From: a bacterium
GTDB lineage: Bacteria; RBG-13-66-14; B26-G2; WVWN01
Assembly (NCBI GenBank): GCA_035529855.1
Contig: DATKVX010000118.1
Coordinates: forward strand, 1 to 35,350
Direction of reading: 5' to 3'
DNA length: 35,350 bases
Part shown: piece after piece, positions 23,737 to 31,989 of the stretch
How the letters are laid out: the number at the start of each line of letters is the position of its first letter
Numbering within the stretch: the first letter of the stretch is position 1
The notes under the pieces: model-generated
What the model was told of the DNA's origin: nothing
Seen by the model: the letters and a program-made list of their open reading frames with translations, nothing else
The model's database searches: none
Position numbers and translations under genes: made by a program

Positions 23737-25218
23737 CTAACGTTTGAAAGCTCGCTTTAAGGCTAAGATCGCGAACGTAATGAAAGTACCCCCGACTAGC
23801 CGCTGAGCGATGCCCATTAGGAATTCGGTTACCGGAACATCACCGGATGGTAACGTGAAATAGGTTTTCATCGTATGGAGTATTGCGGCGTAAAAATCGT
23901 AGCACTTTGGTCCCCCGACTTCGGGGTAGAAACCTAAGTAGGACCAAAAACACGCGAATATCGCGGCGAAGTAGATTAACCAAAAGAGGGGCAGCAAAAC
24001 GCTTTCCCCGTAATTACTTATTAACCGATAGGCCAAAAGGAATACTTTTTTCGATAACGGAACGTCCGAGTCTAAAAGCAACATCTCCATTTGACCAACA
24101 TGGAAATCTGATGCTTTTTCATAAGCAAGCCGGGATTCGAAATTTAACCGTAATAAACGGTAGATTTCCCCGACCCTTTCGTACGTAATATCTTCGGAGC
24201 CGATAAGCTCTTCTTCGTAGACGGTTTTTCTTTTATCTCCTTCGGTTTTCCAAACTGTTTCCTCGAATCCGAAAATACCCGGGTCCTTTATAGCGTAAGT
24301 GCCTTCAAAGCGCCATTTCCTTACCGACGTTTTATAAGTATAAACTTTAGCTTTATCAAAGAAACGGTTATAGACGAAATCTATGCACGCTTCACCATCT
24401 TTAACTTTTTTCGAGCCCCCTCCGACTTTAACTATATTCCCATCCGCGTCGCGTTCGAATTCCTTTACTACTTGTTCAAGATATATATAGTCGTAGAATT
24501 CAGTCCCCGCGAAAACTCCTTTATTTCTAAATTCCGACCCGGAGAAAAAAGTTTCCCGTTTAAATACCGCCTTACCGAATTCAACTTTTTTCGTGAACGA
24601 CGAACCGTTGAAATAAACACCTCTCTCAAATTCCGCGAAGTTGAAATTCGTTTCACCTTCGAAAACCCTCAACTTGAAATCCGCGTTTTCATGGAATTCG
24701 GCCCCCCTAAAATTAACCTCGGCCAAGAACCGCCCCTTTCGAAAATCCGCTACACAAAAAAACTTCGAATCCGCGAAATTCGCTTTTAAGGAAAATAACG
24801 ACCCGCTAAAATTCGCGAAGCCTGGGTATTCGAACGTACCCATCGTGGTATACATTTTTATTAGAAGGAATTCCGGACACGGGTGGAATTGTGTTTCAAC
24901 GAATAAGGCTTGCCCTTTAAACTCGATCCCCGCGAATTCCGCATCGCCGTAGAATACGGCGTTAGTAAAAACAATATGAAAAGGTATTTCTTTGGGAAAT
25001 TTCCATTCTCCGAAAGGTGGGAATACGAAATACGAACAATCGAATAATATAACGGCTTTGGTTTCCGCTTCCTCGTATTCCTCAAGTGTTTCTTCGAAGT
25101 ATATTTCGAATCTTTCCCAAAAATCCTTAGGTTTCTTTTTATCTATAGACGCATGGAAAATACAATCTCCTTCTTTTGTTTCCGCGTCCCTTCCGCACCA
25201 ACAGTTTTTTCCGTCCAT
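23737..25218 (-). CDS. Pentapeptide-repeat protein with N-terminal zinc-type motif and C-terminal channel-like membrane domain
   Basis: 493 residues. The N-terminus holds CxC-x10-C-x2-H (C6, C8, C19, H22), a likely metal knuckle. Residues about 95-260 are pentapeptide-like repeats, A(D/N)F or similar every five residues (ANFSGSLF, ADFRKGRF, VNFRGAEF, VEFGKAVF). The last 95 residues have two hydrophobic helices flanking a re-entrant-like segment, YFTLPSGDVPVTEF, which recalls a two-helix ion-channel pore with a degenerate selectivity filter. The ATG at 25218 follows GGAGGAGAG and lies ten bases after mnmE. Codon use is visibly more A/T-rich than in mnmE or mnmG, suggesting transfer. Channel function is inference. 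Confidence 0.75.
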   Translation of the reverse strand: MDGKNCWCGRDAETKEGDCIFHASIDKKKPKDFWERFEIYFEETLEEYEEAETKAVILFDCSYFVFPPFGEWKFPKEIPFHIVFTNAVFYGDAEFAGIEFKGQALFVETQFHPCPEFLLIKMYTTMGTFEYPGFANFSGSLFSLKANFADSKFFCVADFRKGRFLAEVNFRGAEFHENADFKLRVFEGETNFNFAEFERGVYFNGSSFTKKVEFGKAVFKRETFFSGSEFRNKGVFAGTEFYDYIYLEQVVKEFERDADGNIVKVGGGSKKVKDGEACIDFVYNRFFDKAKVYTYKTSVRKWRFEGTYAIKDPGIFGFEETVWKTEGDKRKTVYEEELIGSEDITYERVGEIYRLLRLNFESRLAYEKASDFHVGQMEMLLLDSDVPLSKKVFLLAYRLISNYGESVLLPLFWLIYFAAIFACFWSYLGFYPEVGGPKCYDFYAAILHTMKTYFTLPSGDVPVTEFLMGIAQRLVGGTFITFAILALKRAFKR

Positions 25219-25228
25219 CTCTCCTCCT

Positions 25229-26578
25229 TCACTTCCCAATACAGAACCGCCTGAATATCTCGCCGTAGATCTCGTCTATATCGATGGCGCCGACGATGCG
25301 GCCGAGGGCGTCGGAGGCCAAACGCAGCTCCTCCGCCCCCAACTCCTCAATACCGCTCGAGGCGAGGTGCTCGCCGGCGCGGTACAGGGCGTCGGCCGCC
25401 TCTTCCAGTAATCGACGTTCTCGAGCGGAGAGCGACAGTTTAGCCGGCCCCTCCTCGGCTCGAGCGTCCCGCGCGCTCGAGCGGCGGACCAGCTCCGCCA
25501 CCACCTTGTCGACGCCGCGGCCCGTCTTGGCCGATATCGTGAAGCGGCCCTTCCGGCTTAGCGCCTGCGGCCACCCCGCCGCCAGCGGCAGGTCGCACTT
25601 GTTCACGACGTGGACGAGCTTCTCGGGCGCGACCATCGGGTACTTACGCGGCGGCGGCCGCGAGCCGTCGTCCAGCCATATCACGTACGCCGCCTCCTCC
25701 ACGAACGCCCGGGCGCGGCGAATGCCCTCCTGTTCGACTTCGTCGCAGCCCTTCGCGTCCAGGCCCGCGCCGTCGGAGAGGCGGAAGAGGATGCCGCCGG
25801 CGATGTACGGCGCGTCGATGCGGTCGGTGGTGGTGCCGGCTTGGGGCGTCACGATCGCGCGCTCCTCGCCCAGCAGGCGGTTGAAGAGGGTGGACTTGCC
25901 GACATTACGGCGGCCTGCGATGGCGACGGTGAGGCCCTCCACCAGCGCGGCGCGGTCCCGGCTCGCGGCGACGAGCTCCCGGGCGCCGGCCTCCGCGGCG
26001 GCCACCATCGTCAGGACCTTTTCGCTCGAGACGTCCTGCTCGAACTCCAGCGCGGCCTCGAGCAGGGCCCGGGCGGAGAGGACGCGCTCGCGCACGGCGT
26101 TGATTTTATCGGATAGCTCGCCCGCCAGGCGGCGGAGGGCGTCGGCTCGAGCCTCGGCGGTGCGCGCGTCGGCCAGGTCGGCCACGGCCTGCGCCGCGGT
26201 CAGCTCGAGCTTGTCGTTGCCGACGGCGCGCCAGGTGAACTCGCCCGGTTCGGCGGCGCGGGCGCCGGCGGCGTACAGCGCCTCCAGCGCGGCCTCCAGC
26301 ACGGCCGGGCCGGCGTGGGTGGTGAGCTCGGCCATATCCTCGCCGGTGTAGGAGTTGGGCGCGGCGTAGAGGACGAGGACGGCGCGGTCGACGAGGTCGG
26401 CGGTGGCGGGGTGGACCAGCTCGCCGACGCGGGCGACGCGGGGGGCGGCGGCGGCCCGGGCGCGGAATACCTTGTCGGCTATGGCGCGCGTGGCCGGGCC
26501 GCTGAGGCGTATTACGGCCAGCGCGCCCCGGCCGGGGGGCGTCGCTACGGCGGCTATGGTGTCGCCGTCCCGGAACAC
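25229..26578 (-). CDS. mnmE: tRNA modification GTPase MnmE
   Basis: 449 residues. GTPase partner of MnmG in wobble-uridine modification. N-terminal folate-binding domain (DTIAAVATPPGRGALAVIRLSG, SYTGEDMAE), helical domain, then the G domain inserted with G1 GRRNVGKST (222-230), G4 NKCD (326-329), and the terminal FCIGK motif whose Cys is conserved. Two G motifs are unusual: G2 reads AGTTTDRID instead of the common AGTTRDxIE, and G3 reads DGAGLD instead of DTAGIR. The start is GTG at 26578; no ribosome site is evident. It lies between jag and the pentapeptide-repeat gene. Confidence 0.95.
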   Translation of the reverse strand: MFRDGDTIAAVATPPGRGALAVIRLSGPATRAIADKVFRARAAAAPRVARVGELVHPATADLVDRAVLVLYAAPNSYTGEDMAELTTHAGPAVLEAALEALYAAGARAAEPGEFTWRAVGNDKLELTAAQAVADLADARTAEARADALRRLAGELSDKINAVRERVLSARALLEAALEFEQDVSSEKVLTMVAAAEAGARELVAASRDRAALVEGLTVAIAGRRNVGKSTLFNRLLGEERAIVTPQAGTTTDRIDAPYIAGGILFRLSDGAGLDAKGCDEVEQEGIRRARAFVEEAAYVIWLDDGSRPPPRKYPMVAPEKLVHVVNKCDLPLAAGWPQALSRKGRFTISAKTGRGVDKVVAELVRRSSARDARAEEGPAKLSLSARERRLLEEAADALYRAGEHLASSGIEELGAEELRLASDALGRIVGAIDIDEIYGEIFRRFCIGK

Positions 26579-26611
26579 TTACGGATTTCTATACACTTAT
26601 ATTCAGACAGA

Positions 26612-26635
26612 TATCCCGCCGTCGCCGGCGGGATA
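26612..26635. repeat. Perfect hairpin between jag and mnmE
   Basis: TATCCCGCCG-TCGC-CGGCGGGATA is a perfect 10-bp stem in the 87-base gap. In the minus (transcribed) direction it is followed by TCTGTCTGAATATAAG, not a T tract, so it is not a standard terminator. It might be an RNA-processing or stability element. Confidence 0.6.
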
Positions 26636-26665
26636 CGATTTTAAATAATATCGGCTCGCCGCCCG

Positions 26666-27475
26666 TTAGGAGGGCGGTTGTTTTTTGTCCGGGCCGCCGC
26701 CCTTGGGTTTGCCGCGGCGGCGGCGGCGCGGGCTCTTGGAGCGTTTGGCGCCGGCCTTTTCGGGTTCGGACGGTCGGGCGCGCGGCTTGCTCGGCGGCCG
26801 GGCGCGGCGTTCGGCCTTGGGCTTGCCGGCGGCCTCGGGCGGCCGTTTGCGCCTGGTCGCGGCGGGGTGGACGACGACGTGGCGCTTGTTGCCGTTGCCC
26901 GCGCTCTCGGTCACGACGCGGTCGTCGCGCTCGAGCGTCATGTGGACCGTACGCCGGTCGCGGGGCGTCATGGGGGCGAGCGCCTCCTCCTTCCGGTGCA
27001 AAACCACCCGGTCGGCGGTAACGCGCGCCAGCCGCCGCAGCTCCTCTTCGCGCGAGAGCTTGTCCTCGGCGAAGGAGGCCTTGACGGTAATATTATTCTT
27101 GGCGCGGCGGTTTATGATGAGCTCGAGGATGTGGGCCAGCGCGTCCGCTATGTCGTCCTCTTTCTGGAACTGGCGCAGCTCGTGGCCCGCGAGCTCGAGC
27201 TGAACGCCGTGCTTGTGCATCTCGACGCGGGCTTCGACCGGCACCGGCAAGAAGGACACGATGCGGTTGATGATTTCCGCGGCTTCCTCCAGGACGTTCT
27301 CCTCGACGAGGGTGACGCGGACCGTGACGTGCTTGAACCCCAAAAAGCCCAGTATGCCGCGCGGCTCTTCGCGTAGAACCTCGACCTTGACGTCGTCCAC
27401 GTCGGCGCCCAGGATCTCGAGGGCCCGGCGGGTCGCGTCCACGCGCGAATTCCCTTCCACTTCGACGGTACGCAT
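26666..27475 (-). CDS. jag: Jag/KhpB RNA-binding protein (Jag_N-KH-R3H)
   Basis: 269 residues. Jag_N domain at about 1-50 with the GILGFLGFKHVTVRV motif, KH domain at about 60-145 (LELAGHELRQFQKEDDIADALAHILELIINRR), R3H domain at about 146-206 (RRLARVTADRVV, MTPRDRRTVHMTL, NKRHVVVHP), then a roughly 60-residue tail very rich in Arg, Lys and Pro. KhpB proteins bind RNA, often with KhpA, and act in cell-division and envelope control. Its ATG directly abuts the yidC stop (TAAATG). The basic tail, unusual for the family, may add RNA affinity. Confidence 0.93.
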   Translation of the reverse strand: MRTVEVEGNSRVDATRRALEILGADVDDVKVEVLREEPRGILGFLGFKHVTVRVTLVEENVLEEAAEIINRIVSFLPVPVEARVEMHKHGVQLELAGHELRQFQKEDDIADALAHILELIINRRAKNNITVKASFAEDKLSREEELRRLARVTADRVVLHRKEEALAPMTPRDRRTVHMTLERDDRVVTESAGNGNKRHVVVHPAATRRKRPPEAAGKPKAERRARPPSKPRARPSEPEKAGAKRSKSPRRRRRGKPKGGGPDKKQPPS

Positions 27476-29158
27476 TTAGTCGTTGGCCTCCAGTGGCCGC
27501 ATAGACTTCCGCATTATGAACATCTGGCCCATAGTGAACAGCTGGTTGGTGGTCCAGTAGAGCACGAGCCCCGACGGCCAATTGTAGAAGAGCAAGGTGA
27601 AGACGACCGGCAGCCACGCCATGAGCTTCTGCTGCTCGGACTTAACGCCGCCCTTGCCCGGCATGGTGAACTTGTTCTGCAGGACCCAGGTGACGCCCAT
27701 TATTATGGGCAGCATGTTGACGGAGCCGATGTTGACCAGCGGGATGGTGAACGGCAACTCGAACAAGACGTCGGGTTGAGAGAGGTCCGTTATCCAGAAG
27801 AGGAACGGCGCCCCCTTGAGCTCGATGGCGTTGCGCAGGGCGTTGAACATCCCCCAGAAGATGGGGATTTGGAGCACGAGGGGGAGGCAGCCGCCGAACG
27901 GGCTGATTTTGTACTTCTTGTACAGCGCCATCGTCTCGGCGTTCAGACGCTGCGGGTCGCTCTTGTATTGCTCGCGGAGCTGCTTGAGGATGGGCTGGAT
28001 CTCCTGCATCCGCTGCGAGGATTTCAGCTGGATCGCGGTGGGCCAGTACGTTAGCAATTTGATAATAAATGAGAATACGATTATCGTCACGCCGTAGTTG
28101 TGGACGACACCGTTGAGTAGGATCATCAGGCGGAGCATCAGCGCGGCGATGACGCCGATGATGGACCAGCCGAGGTCGACCGTTCGCTCCAGGCCGACCT
28201 TGAATTCCTTCAGCCGGTCGTACCCCTTGGGGCCGAAATAGATCTTGTAGTCGCCGCCGCGCTTGAGGAGGTACGTGCCGGCGAGGGTGTCGTTCTTGGC
28301 GCGCGTCACCGTCAGCTCCTCGCCCTGGGGCGCGACGGCGGCGATGATGAAGTACTTGCTGCGCAGGGCGGCCCACGGGATGTCGCCGCGGTAGTTTTTG
28401 ACCTCGTCCTTGCCGGAGAGCTTGTCGCGGATTTTCTTGGTATCGACCAGCGCGTCGACCGAGATTTCACCCACTTCTTTGGGGTCTTCCTCGGCCTTGA
28501 CGAACGAGCCCGTCGACAGCGTCACCGGTTTGTCCTCCTCGGCGGCGACGACGTTAGCGGCCACTTCGTAGTCGTCGCCGCGGAAGACGTACTCGGCGCG
28601 GGCGGCTACGCGCTCGCCGTCCACCAGTTTGAACACGAGCTTGCCGGTTTTGCCGGCGCCGACGTTCAACGTCGTGCGGTCAACCTCCCAACGGGCGTTC
28701 TCGCTCGCTTCGACCAGGGGCGCGTACGGCGGCGCCCCGGCCTCATCCAAACGCGCGAATAGGAGTTGGTCCTCGTCGGGAGGATATTGGGCGAGTTCCA
28801 GGCGAACGAGGCCGGCGTCTTCGAAGGTCGCGACGTACAACGGCGTCGTTACGACGGCGCGGGCGCCGGTCTTGACGCGTTCGGGCACCTTGGCGGGCGC
28901 GGCGGGGGCGGGCTTCTCCGTCGTGGCCGGGGGAGCGGCGGTTTCGGCGACGGCCGTCTCGGCGGCGGTCGTCTCGGGGGCGGCCGTTCCGGGGGCGGCC
29001 GTTTCCGGCGGCGTTTTCGCGACGGTCTCGGCCGGGGCCGGTTGCTCGGGCGCTTCCTTTTTTTCTCGTTTGGGGCCGAAGAAGGTGGAGTAAATGAACA
29101 TCACCGCCGCGGCGACGAAGAGCGCCAGGATCATGCGTTGTTGGCCCGAAAGTTTCAT
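27476..29158 (-). CDS. yidC: Membrane protein insertase YidC
   Basis: 560 residues, the Gram-negative form with a periplasmic domain. First membrane helix at 8-27, a low-complexity Ala/Thr/Pro/Glu linker at about 33-95, a beta-rich periplasmic domain to about 335, then the conserved five-helix core: GVTIIVFSFIIKLLTYW with QRMQEIQPILKQLREQYKSDPQRLNAETMALYKKY, GGCLPLVLQIPIFWGMFNALR and NWPSGLVLYWTTNQLFTMGQ near the C-terminus. It inserts membrane proteins alone or with SecYEG. GAGG lies seven bases before the ATG at 29158. yidD precedes it and jag follows immediately. Confidence 0.97.
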   Translation of the reverse strand: MKLSGQQRMILALFVAAAVMFIYSTFFGPKREKKEAPEQPAPAETVAKTPPETAAPGTAAPETTAAETAVAETAAPPATTEKPAPAAPAKVPERVKTGARAVVTTPLYVATFEDAGLVRLELAQYPPDEDQLLFARLDEAGAPPYAPLVEASENARWEVDRTTLNVGAGKTGKLVFKLVDGERVAARAEYVFRGDDYEVAANVVAAEEDKPVTLSTGSFVKAEEDPKEVGEISVDALVDTKKIRDKLSGKDEVKNYRGDIPWAALRSKYFIIAAVAPQGEELTVTRAKNDTLAGTYLLKRGGDYKIYFGPKGYDRLKEFKVGLERTVDLGWSIIGVIAALMLRLMILLNGVVHNYGVTIIVFSFIIKLLTYWPTAIQLKSSQRMQEIQPILKQLREQYKSDPQRLNAETMALYKKYKISPFGGCLPLVLQIPIFWGMFNALRNAIELKGAPFLFWITDLSQPDVLFELPFTIPLVNIGSVNMLPIIMGVTWVLQNKFTMPGKGGVKSEQQKLMAWLPVVFTLLFYNWPSGLVLYWTTNQLFTMGQMFIMRKSMRPLEAND

Positions 29159-29176
29159 ATTGTACCTCGGCTCGAG

Positions 29177-29419
29177 CTACGGCACCGGGTCGTAACCGCC
29201 GGCGTTAAGGGGGTTGCAGCGGATTACGCGCAACGCCGCGAGCGCGGACCCGCGCCACGGCCCGTGCTTGCGGACGGCCTCCAGCGCGTACCTCGAGCAC
29301 GACGGCTCGAAGCGGCAGCTCATCGGCATCAGCGGCCCCACCGCGAGCTGGTACGCGCGAACGAAGGCGACGATGAACGCCTTTGCGGCCGCGTCAATCG
29401 CTCTCTTTAACTTGTTCAT
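29177..29419 (-). CDS. yidD: Membrane protein insertion efficiency factor YidD
   Basis: 80 residues, within the usual 70-90. Motifs of the family are all present: YQLAVGPLMPMSCRFEPSCS, SRYALEAVRKHGPWRG and RCNPLNAGGYDPVP, including the conserved cysteines. The N-terminus forms an amphipathic helix (LKRAIDAAAKAFIVAFV). It assists YidC/Sec insertion at the inner membrane. It overlaps the rnpA 3' end by 26 bases and precedes yidC, as in most bacteria. Confidence 0.95.
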   Translation of the reverse strand: MNKLKRAIDAAAKAFIVAFVRAYQLAVGPLMPMSCRFEPSCSRYALEAVRKHGPWRGSALAALRVIRCNPLNAGGYDPVP

Positions 29420-29783
29420 GCTTGCCGCGGGTCAGCTCCGCCAGCGCCGCGACGACGTCTTCCTCCAACGTCTTGAAGTTTTCGCCGGCTATCGGCGGCC
29501 TGGCCACCGCGACGAACCAGAAGCCGTCCCGGAAGTGTTCCGGGTGGGTCCGGAAGATCTCGCGGAGGCGCCGCTTTACGCGGTTCCGCACCACGGCCTT
29601 CCCCACGCGCCGGCCGCATACTACGCCCAGCAACCTCCCCTCGCCGGGGACCGGAAGGCAGTGGATGACGAACGCCTCCCGGGCGACGGTCCGGCCGTCG
29701 CGGATGGTGCGCGCGAAGTCCCGCCGGCGCCGCATACGCACGGCCCGCGGGAAGCGGAAGCCTCGTTCGTCGTTACCGGCCAA
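29394..29783 (-). CDS. rnpA: Ribonuclease P protein component
   Basis: 129 residues. Small basic protein that supports the RNase P RNA in tRNA 5' processing. The RNR signature is clear: GRRVGKAVVRNRVKRRLREIFR, with RMRRRRDFARTIRDG upstream and DFV-like FWFVAVARPP downstream. The start is probably the TTG at 29783, seven bases after the rpmH stop; a later ATG at 29735 would remove the conserved FRFPRA segment. The C-terminus overlaps yidD. Confidence 0.95.
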   Translation of the reverse strand: MAGNDERGFRFPRAVRMRRRRDFARTIRDGRTVAREAFVIHCLPVPGEGRLLGVVCGRRVGKAVVRNRVKRRLREIFRTHPEHFRDGFWFVAVARPPIAGENFKTLEEDVVAALAELTRGKHEQVKESD

Positions 29784-29790
29784 GGCCGCG

Positions 29791-29928
29791 TCATACCGTT
29801 AGGCGCTTGCGCCCCTTCGCCCGGCGCCGACGCACGACGCGACGGCCGCCCGGCTTGGCCATACGCCGCCGGAAACCGTGAACGCGGCCGCGGCGGCGCC
29901 GCGACGGTTGATAAGTCCTCTTGGGCAA
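29791..29928 (-). CDS. rpmH: 50S ribosomal protein L34
   Basis: 45 residues, starting with a TTG codon six bases after GGAGGTAACG. The protein reads (M)[18 protein letters not shown] then RRRMAKPGG and ends [10 protein letters not shown], matching the whole L34 family. It is very basic, as expected for a protein buried in 23S rRNA. It heads the rnpA-yidD-yidC-jag order. Only 28 bases separate it from the GT9 gene upstream, so a dedicated promoter is not obvious. Confidence 0.96.
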   Translation of the reverse strand: MPKRTYQPSRRRRGRVHGFRRRMAKPGGRRVVRRRRAKGRKRLTV

Positions 29929-29956
29929 ACGTTACCTCCTTTTCGAACCGGCCTCG

Positions 29957-30961
29957 TTAGCTCATAACCGCGTTGACGGCGCGGATGACGTCGGCCGGCG
30001 AGAGGTCCACCATACAACGAAAATGTTTTTCCGGACACGTACGGCCGCCGTGGTCGCCGCACGGCCGGCAGGGCAAATCCGGAACCTCGGCCGCCGCCGA
30101 CCGGCCGGCCAGCGGCGCGAACCCCTGCGCCGGGACCGTGGCGCCGAACACCGCCACGGTGGGCGTGTCGAACGCCGAGGCGACGTGCACCGGCGCGCTG
30201 TCGTTGGATACCACCAGCGCCGCCTCCGCCACGAGCGCGGCCAGCTCGCGCGCCGTCGTCTTCGCGGCCAGGTTGACGGCGGGCGCCTCCATGGCCTCGG
30301 CCGTAGCGGCCGCCTCGTCGCCTTCGCCCGGGCCCCCCGTTATTACGACGCCGTAGCCGCGCGCCGCCAAGTAGTCGCCTACCGCGGCGAACCCTTCGGC
30401 CGTCCACCGCTTCGTGGGCCAGGCCGACGACGGCGATATCACGACGTACGGCCTGGCACGCGCGGCCGCGCGGGCCGCCTCCCGCTCGTCGTCGCCGAGG
30501 GCCAGCGTCGGCCCGGGGTCCGCGTCGCGGCTCCCCATCGCCTCCGCCAGCGCGAGTATCCGCCCCGCTTCGTGACGCTCGAGCGGCCTGGGGACGCGTT
30601 CCGTATACAGGAACGACAGCGCGTTCTCGCGGTAGCCTACGCGCCGCGGCGCGCCCGACGTCCAGGCTATCAGGCTCGAGCGCGCGGAGCGATGCGGCGA
30701 CACGACGACGTCGCACTCCCTCGCGCGTACCTCTTTTATTACCCTCCCGAGCTCGCCCGGGCCGCCGGCCCGTTTGTCGTGGACTATTATTTCGTCCAGC
30801 GCCGGCAGCTGCTCCAAGACGGGCGCCGTCTCCGGTATCACCAGCGCCGCCAGGTGCGAGTCGGGCCAGAGCCCTTTCAACGCCCGGAACAACGGCGTTG
30901 TTAAAACGACGTCGCCCAGGAACGCCGTTTGGATAACGAGCACCCGGGGCCCGTCCTTCAT
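29957..30961 (-). CDS. GT9-family glycosyltransferase (lipopolysaccharide heptosyltransferase II-like)
   Basis: 334 residues. Starts MKDGPRVLVIQTAFLGDVVLTTPL, the typical GT9 N-terminal loop with the catalytic-type Asp. The C-terminal half has VVISPSSAWPTKRWTAEGFA and VVSNDSAPVHVASAFDTPTVAVFG, the ADP-heptose-binding pattern of WaaF/WaaC enzymes, which add heptose to the lipopolysaccharide inner core at the cytosolic membrane face. I took the ATG at 30961, in an ATGA overlap with the preceding GT9 gene and following GGGGGCGG; the frame continues upstream but only as a shadow of that gene. Heptose specificity is likely, not proven. Confidence 0.88.
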   Translation of the reverse strand: MKDGPRVLVIQTAFLGDVVLTTPLFRALKGLWPDSHLAALVIPETAPVLEQLPALDEIIVHDKRAGGPGELGRVIKEVRARECDVVVSPHRSARSSLIAWTSGAPRRVGYRENALSFLYTERVPRPLERHEAGRILALAEAMGSRDADPGPTLALGDDEREAARAAARARPYVVISPSSAWPTKRWTAEGFAAVGDYLAARGYGVVITGGPGEGDEAAATAEAMEAPAVNLAAKTTARELAALVAEAALVVSNDSAPVHVASAFDTPTVAVFGATVPAQGFAPLAGRSAAAEVPDLPCRPCGDHGGRTCPEKHFRCMVDLSPADVIRAVNAVMS

Positions 30962-31956
30962 ACCGCCCCCAGCATCTCGCGCGCCGCCGCGGCCACCGCC
31001 GCCGGTTGGATATCCTCCATACAACGGCGCCGCGCGCGCCAGCAAGGCCGGCGGCCGTGTTTGCTGCACGGGCTGCACCGCAGCTCGAGGTATATCGTCC
31101 GGTCGCGCGTTCCCCACGGCGCGAACCCGAACCGCGGCGACGTGGGGCCGAAGAGGGCCAGGCACGGCACGTCCACCAGCGGCGCGAGGTGGTTCAGCGC
31201 CGAGTCGTTGCCGACGAGCAGCGCCGCGCCCCGAAGGGCTTCCGGTAATTCGCCGACGGCGACCCGGCCCGCGAGGTTGACGGCGCCGTCTATTCCCGCG
31301 GCGACCTCTTCGCACAGCGGCCTTTCGGTTTCGTCCCCCAGGAGTAAGAGGCCGTGCCCCTCGGCTGCGAGGGCCTGCGCCAGCTCGCGCCAGTGCGCGG
31401 CGGGCCAGGCCTTGGCGGCGTGGCGTGCCGCCGGCGCGAGCGCCACTCTACCGGGCGTCAGGCCGTCCCGGCGGAGCTTTTCGGCCGCGGCCTCGTCTTC
31501 CGCCAGCCGGAACGACCAGTCCGGGCCCTTCACCCCCCACTTCGCCGCGGCGCGCGCGTATAGCTCCGGTACCCTTGGCGTCGGTTTGGGTAAGAGGTCT
31601 ATGCCGAGCGCCGCCAGGAGCCAACGCCGGACGGCGTGTTTGGGATACCTGAACTTCTCGTACGCGCTGACGTGGCTCGCGACGTACCGCGCCAGCGGCA
31701 CGCCGTGCCAGTCCAATATTATGTCCGGCTTTATTTCTTCGTTCAGCCGGCGTATCAGCTCGTTAACGGCGCCCTCGGCCTTTTCGCCCCGGCTCGGCAT
31801 CGTCGCGACGACGTCCACCGCGGGGTGACGCGCCGCGAGCGGCGCCCACTCCTGCCGCGTTACGAACGCCAGCGACGCCCCCGTCGCCTTCGCCACCGGG
31901 CCCAGCGCCGGTAACGCCAATAATACGTCGCCCAGCGACGAGAGCCTTATTATCAC
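30958..31956 (-). CDS. GT9-family glycosyltransferase (heptosyltransferase-like)
   Basis: 332 residues. Starts MIIRLSSLGDVLLALPAL, the GT9 signature, with PAARHAAKAWPAAHWRELA and LVGNDSALNHLAPLVDVPCLALFG in the donor-binding half. Near the C-terminus CSPCSKHGRRPCWRARRRCM holds four Cys. It is probably the first of two sequential core-sugar transferases, given the ATGA overlap with the next GT9 gene. The GTG start at 31956 lacks a good ribosome site. The mlaE-type gene ends 33 bases upstream. Confidence 0.86.
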   Translation of the reverse strand: MIIRLSSLGDVLLALPALGPVAKATGASLAFVTRQEWAPLAARHPAVDVVATMPSRGEKAEGAVNELIRRLNEEIKPDIILDWHGVPLARYVASHVSAYEKFRYPKHAVRRWLLAALGIDLLPKPTPRVPELYARAAAKWGVKGPDWSFRLAEDEAAAEKLRRDGLTPGRVALAPAARHAAKAWPAAHWRELAQALAAEGHGLLLLGDETERPLCEEVAAGIDGAVNLAGRVAVGELPEALRGAALLVGNDSALNHLAPLVDVPCLALFGPTSPRFGFAPWGTRDRTIYLELRCSPCSKHGRRPCWRARRRCMEDIQPAAVAAAAREMLGAV

Positions 31957-31989
31957 GCACGTTATCGGGCTGCGATTGACCGTTTTCCG

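Noticed and set aside
25284-26351. Long plus-strand open frame of 355 codons opposite mnmE
   Set aside because: Ser/Arg/Ala-rich antisense shadow of a clear mnmE gene.
30962-31315. N-terminal extension of the second GT9 frame
   Set aside because: It is the other-frame shadow of the preceding GT9 gene; the GT9 signature starts right after the ATG at 30961.
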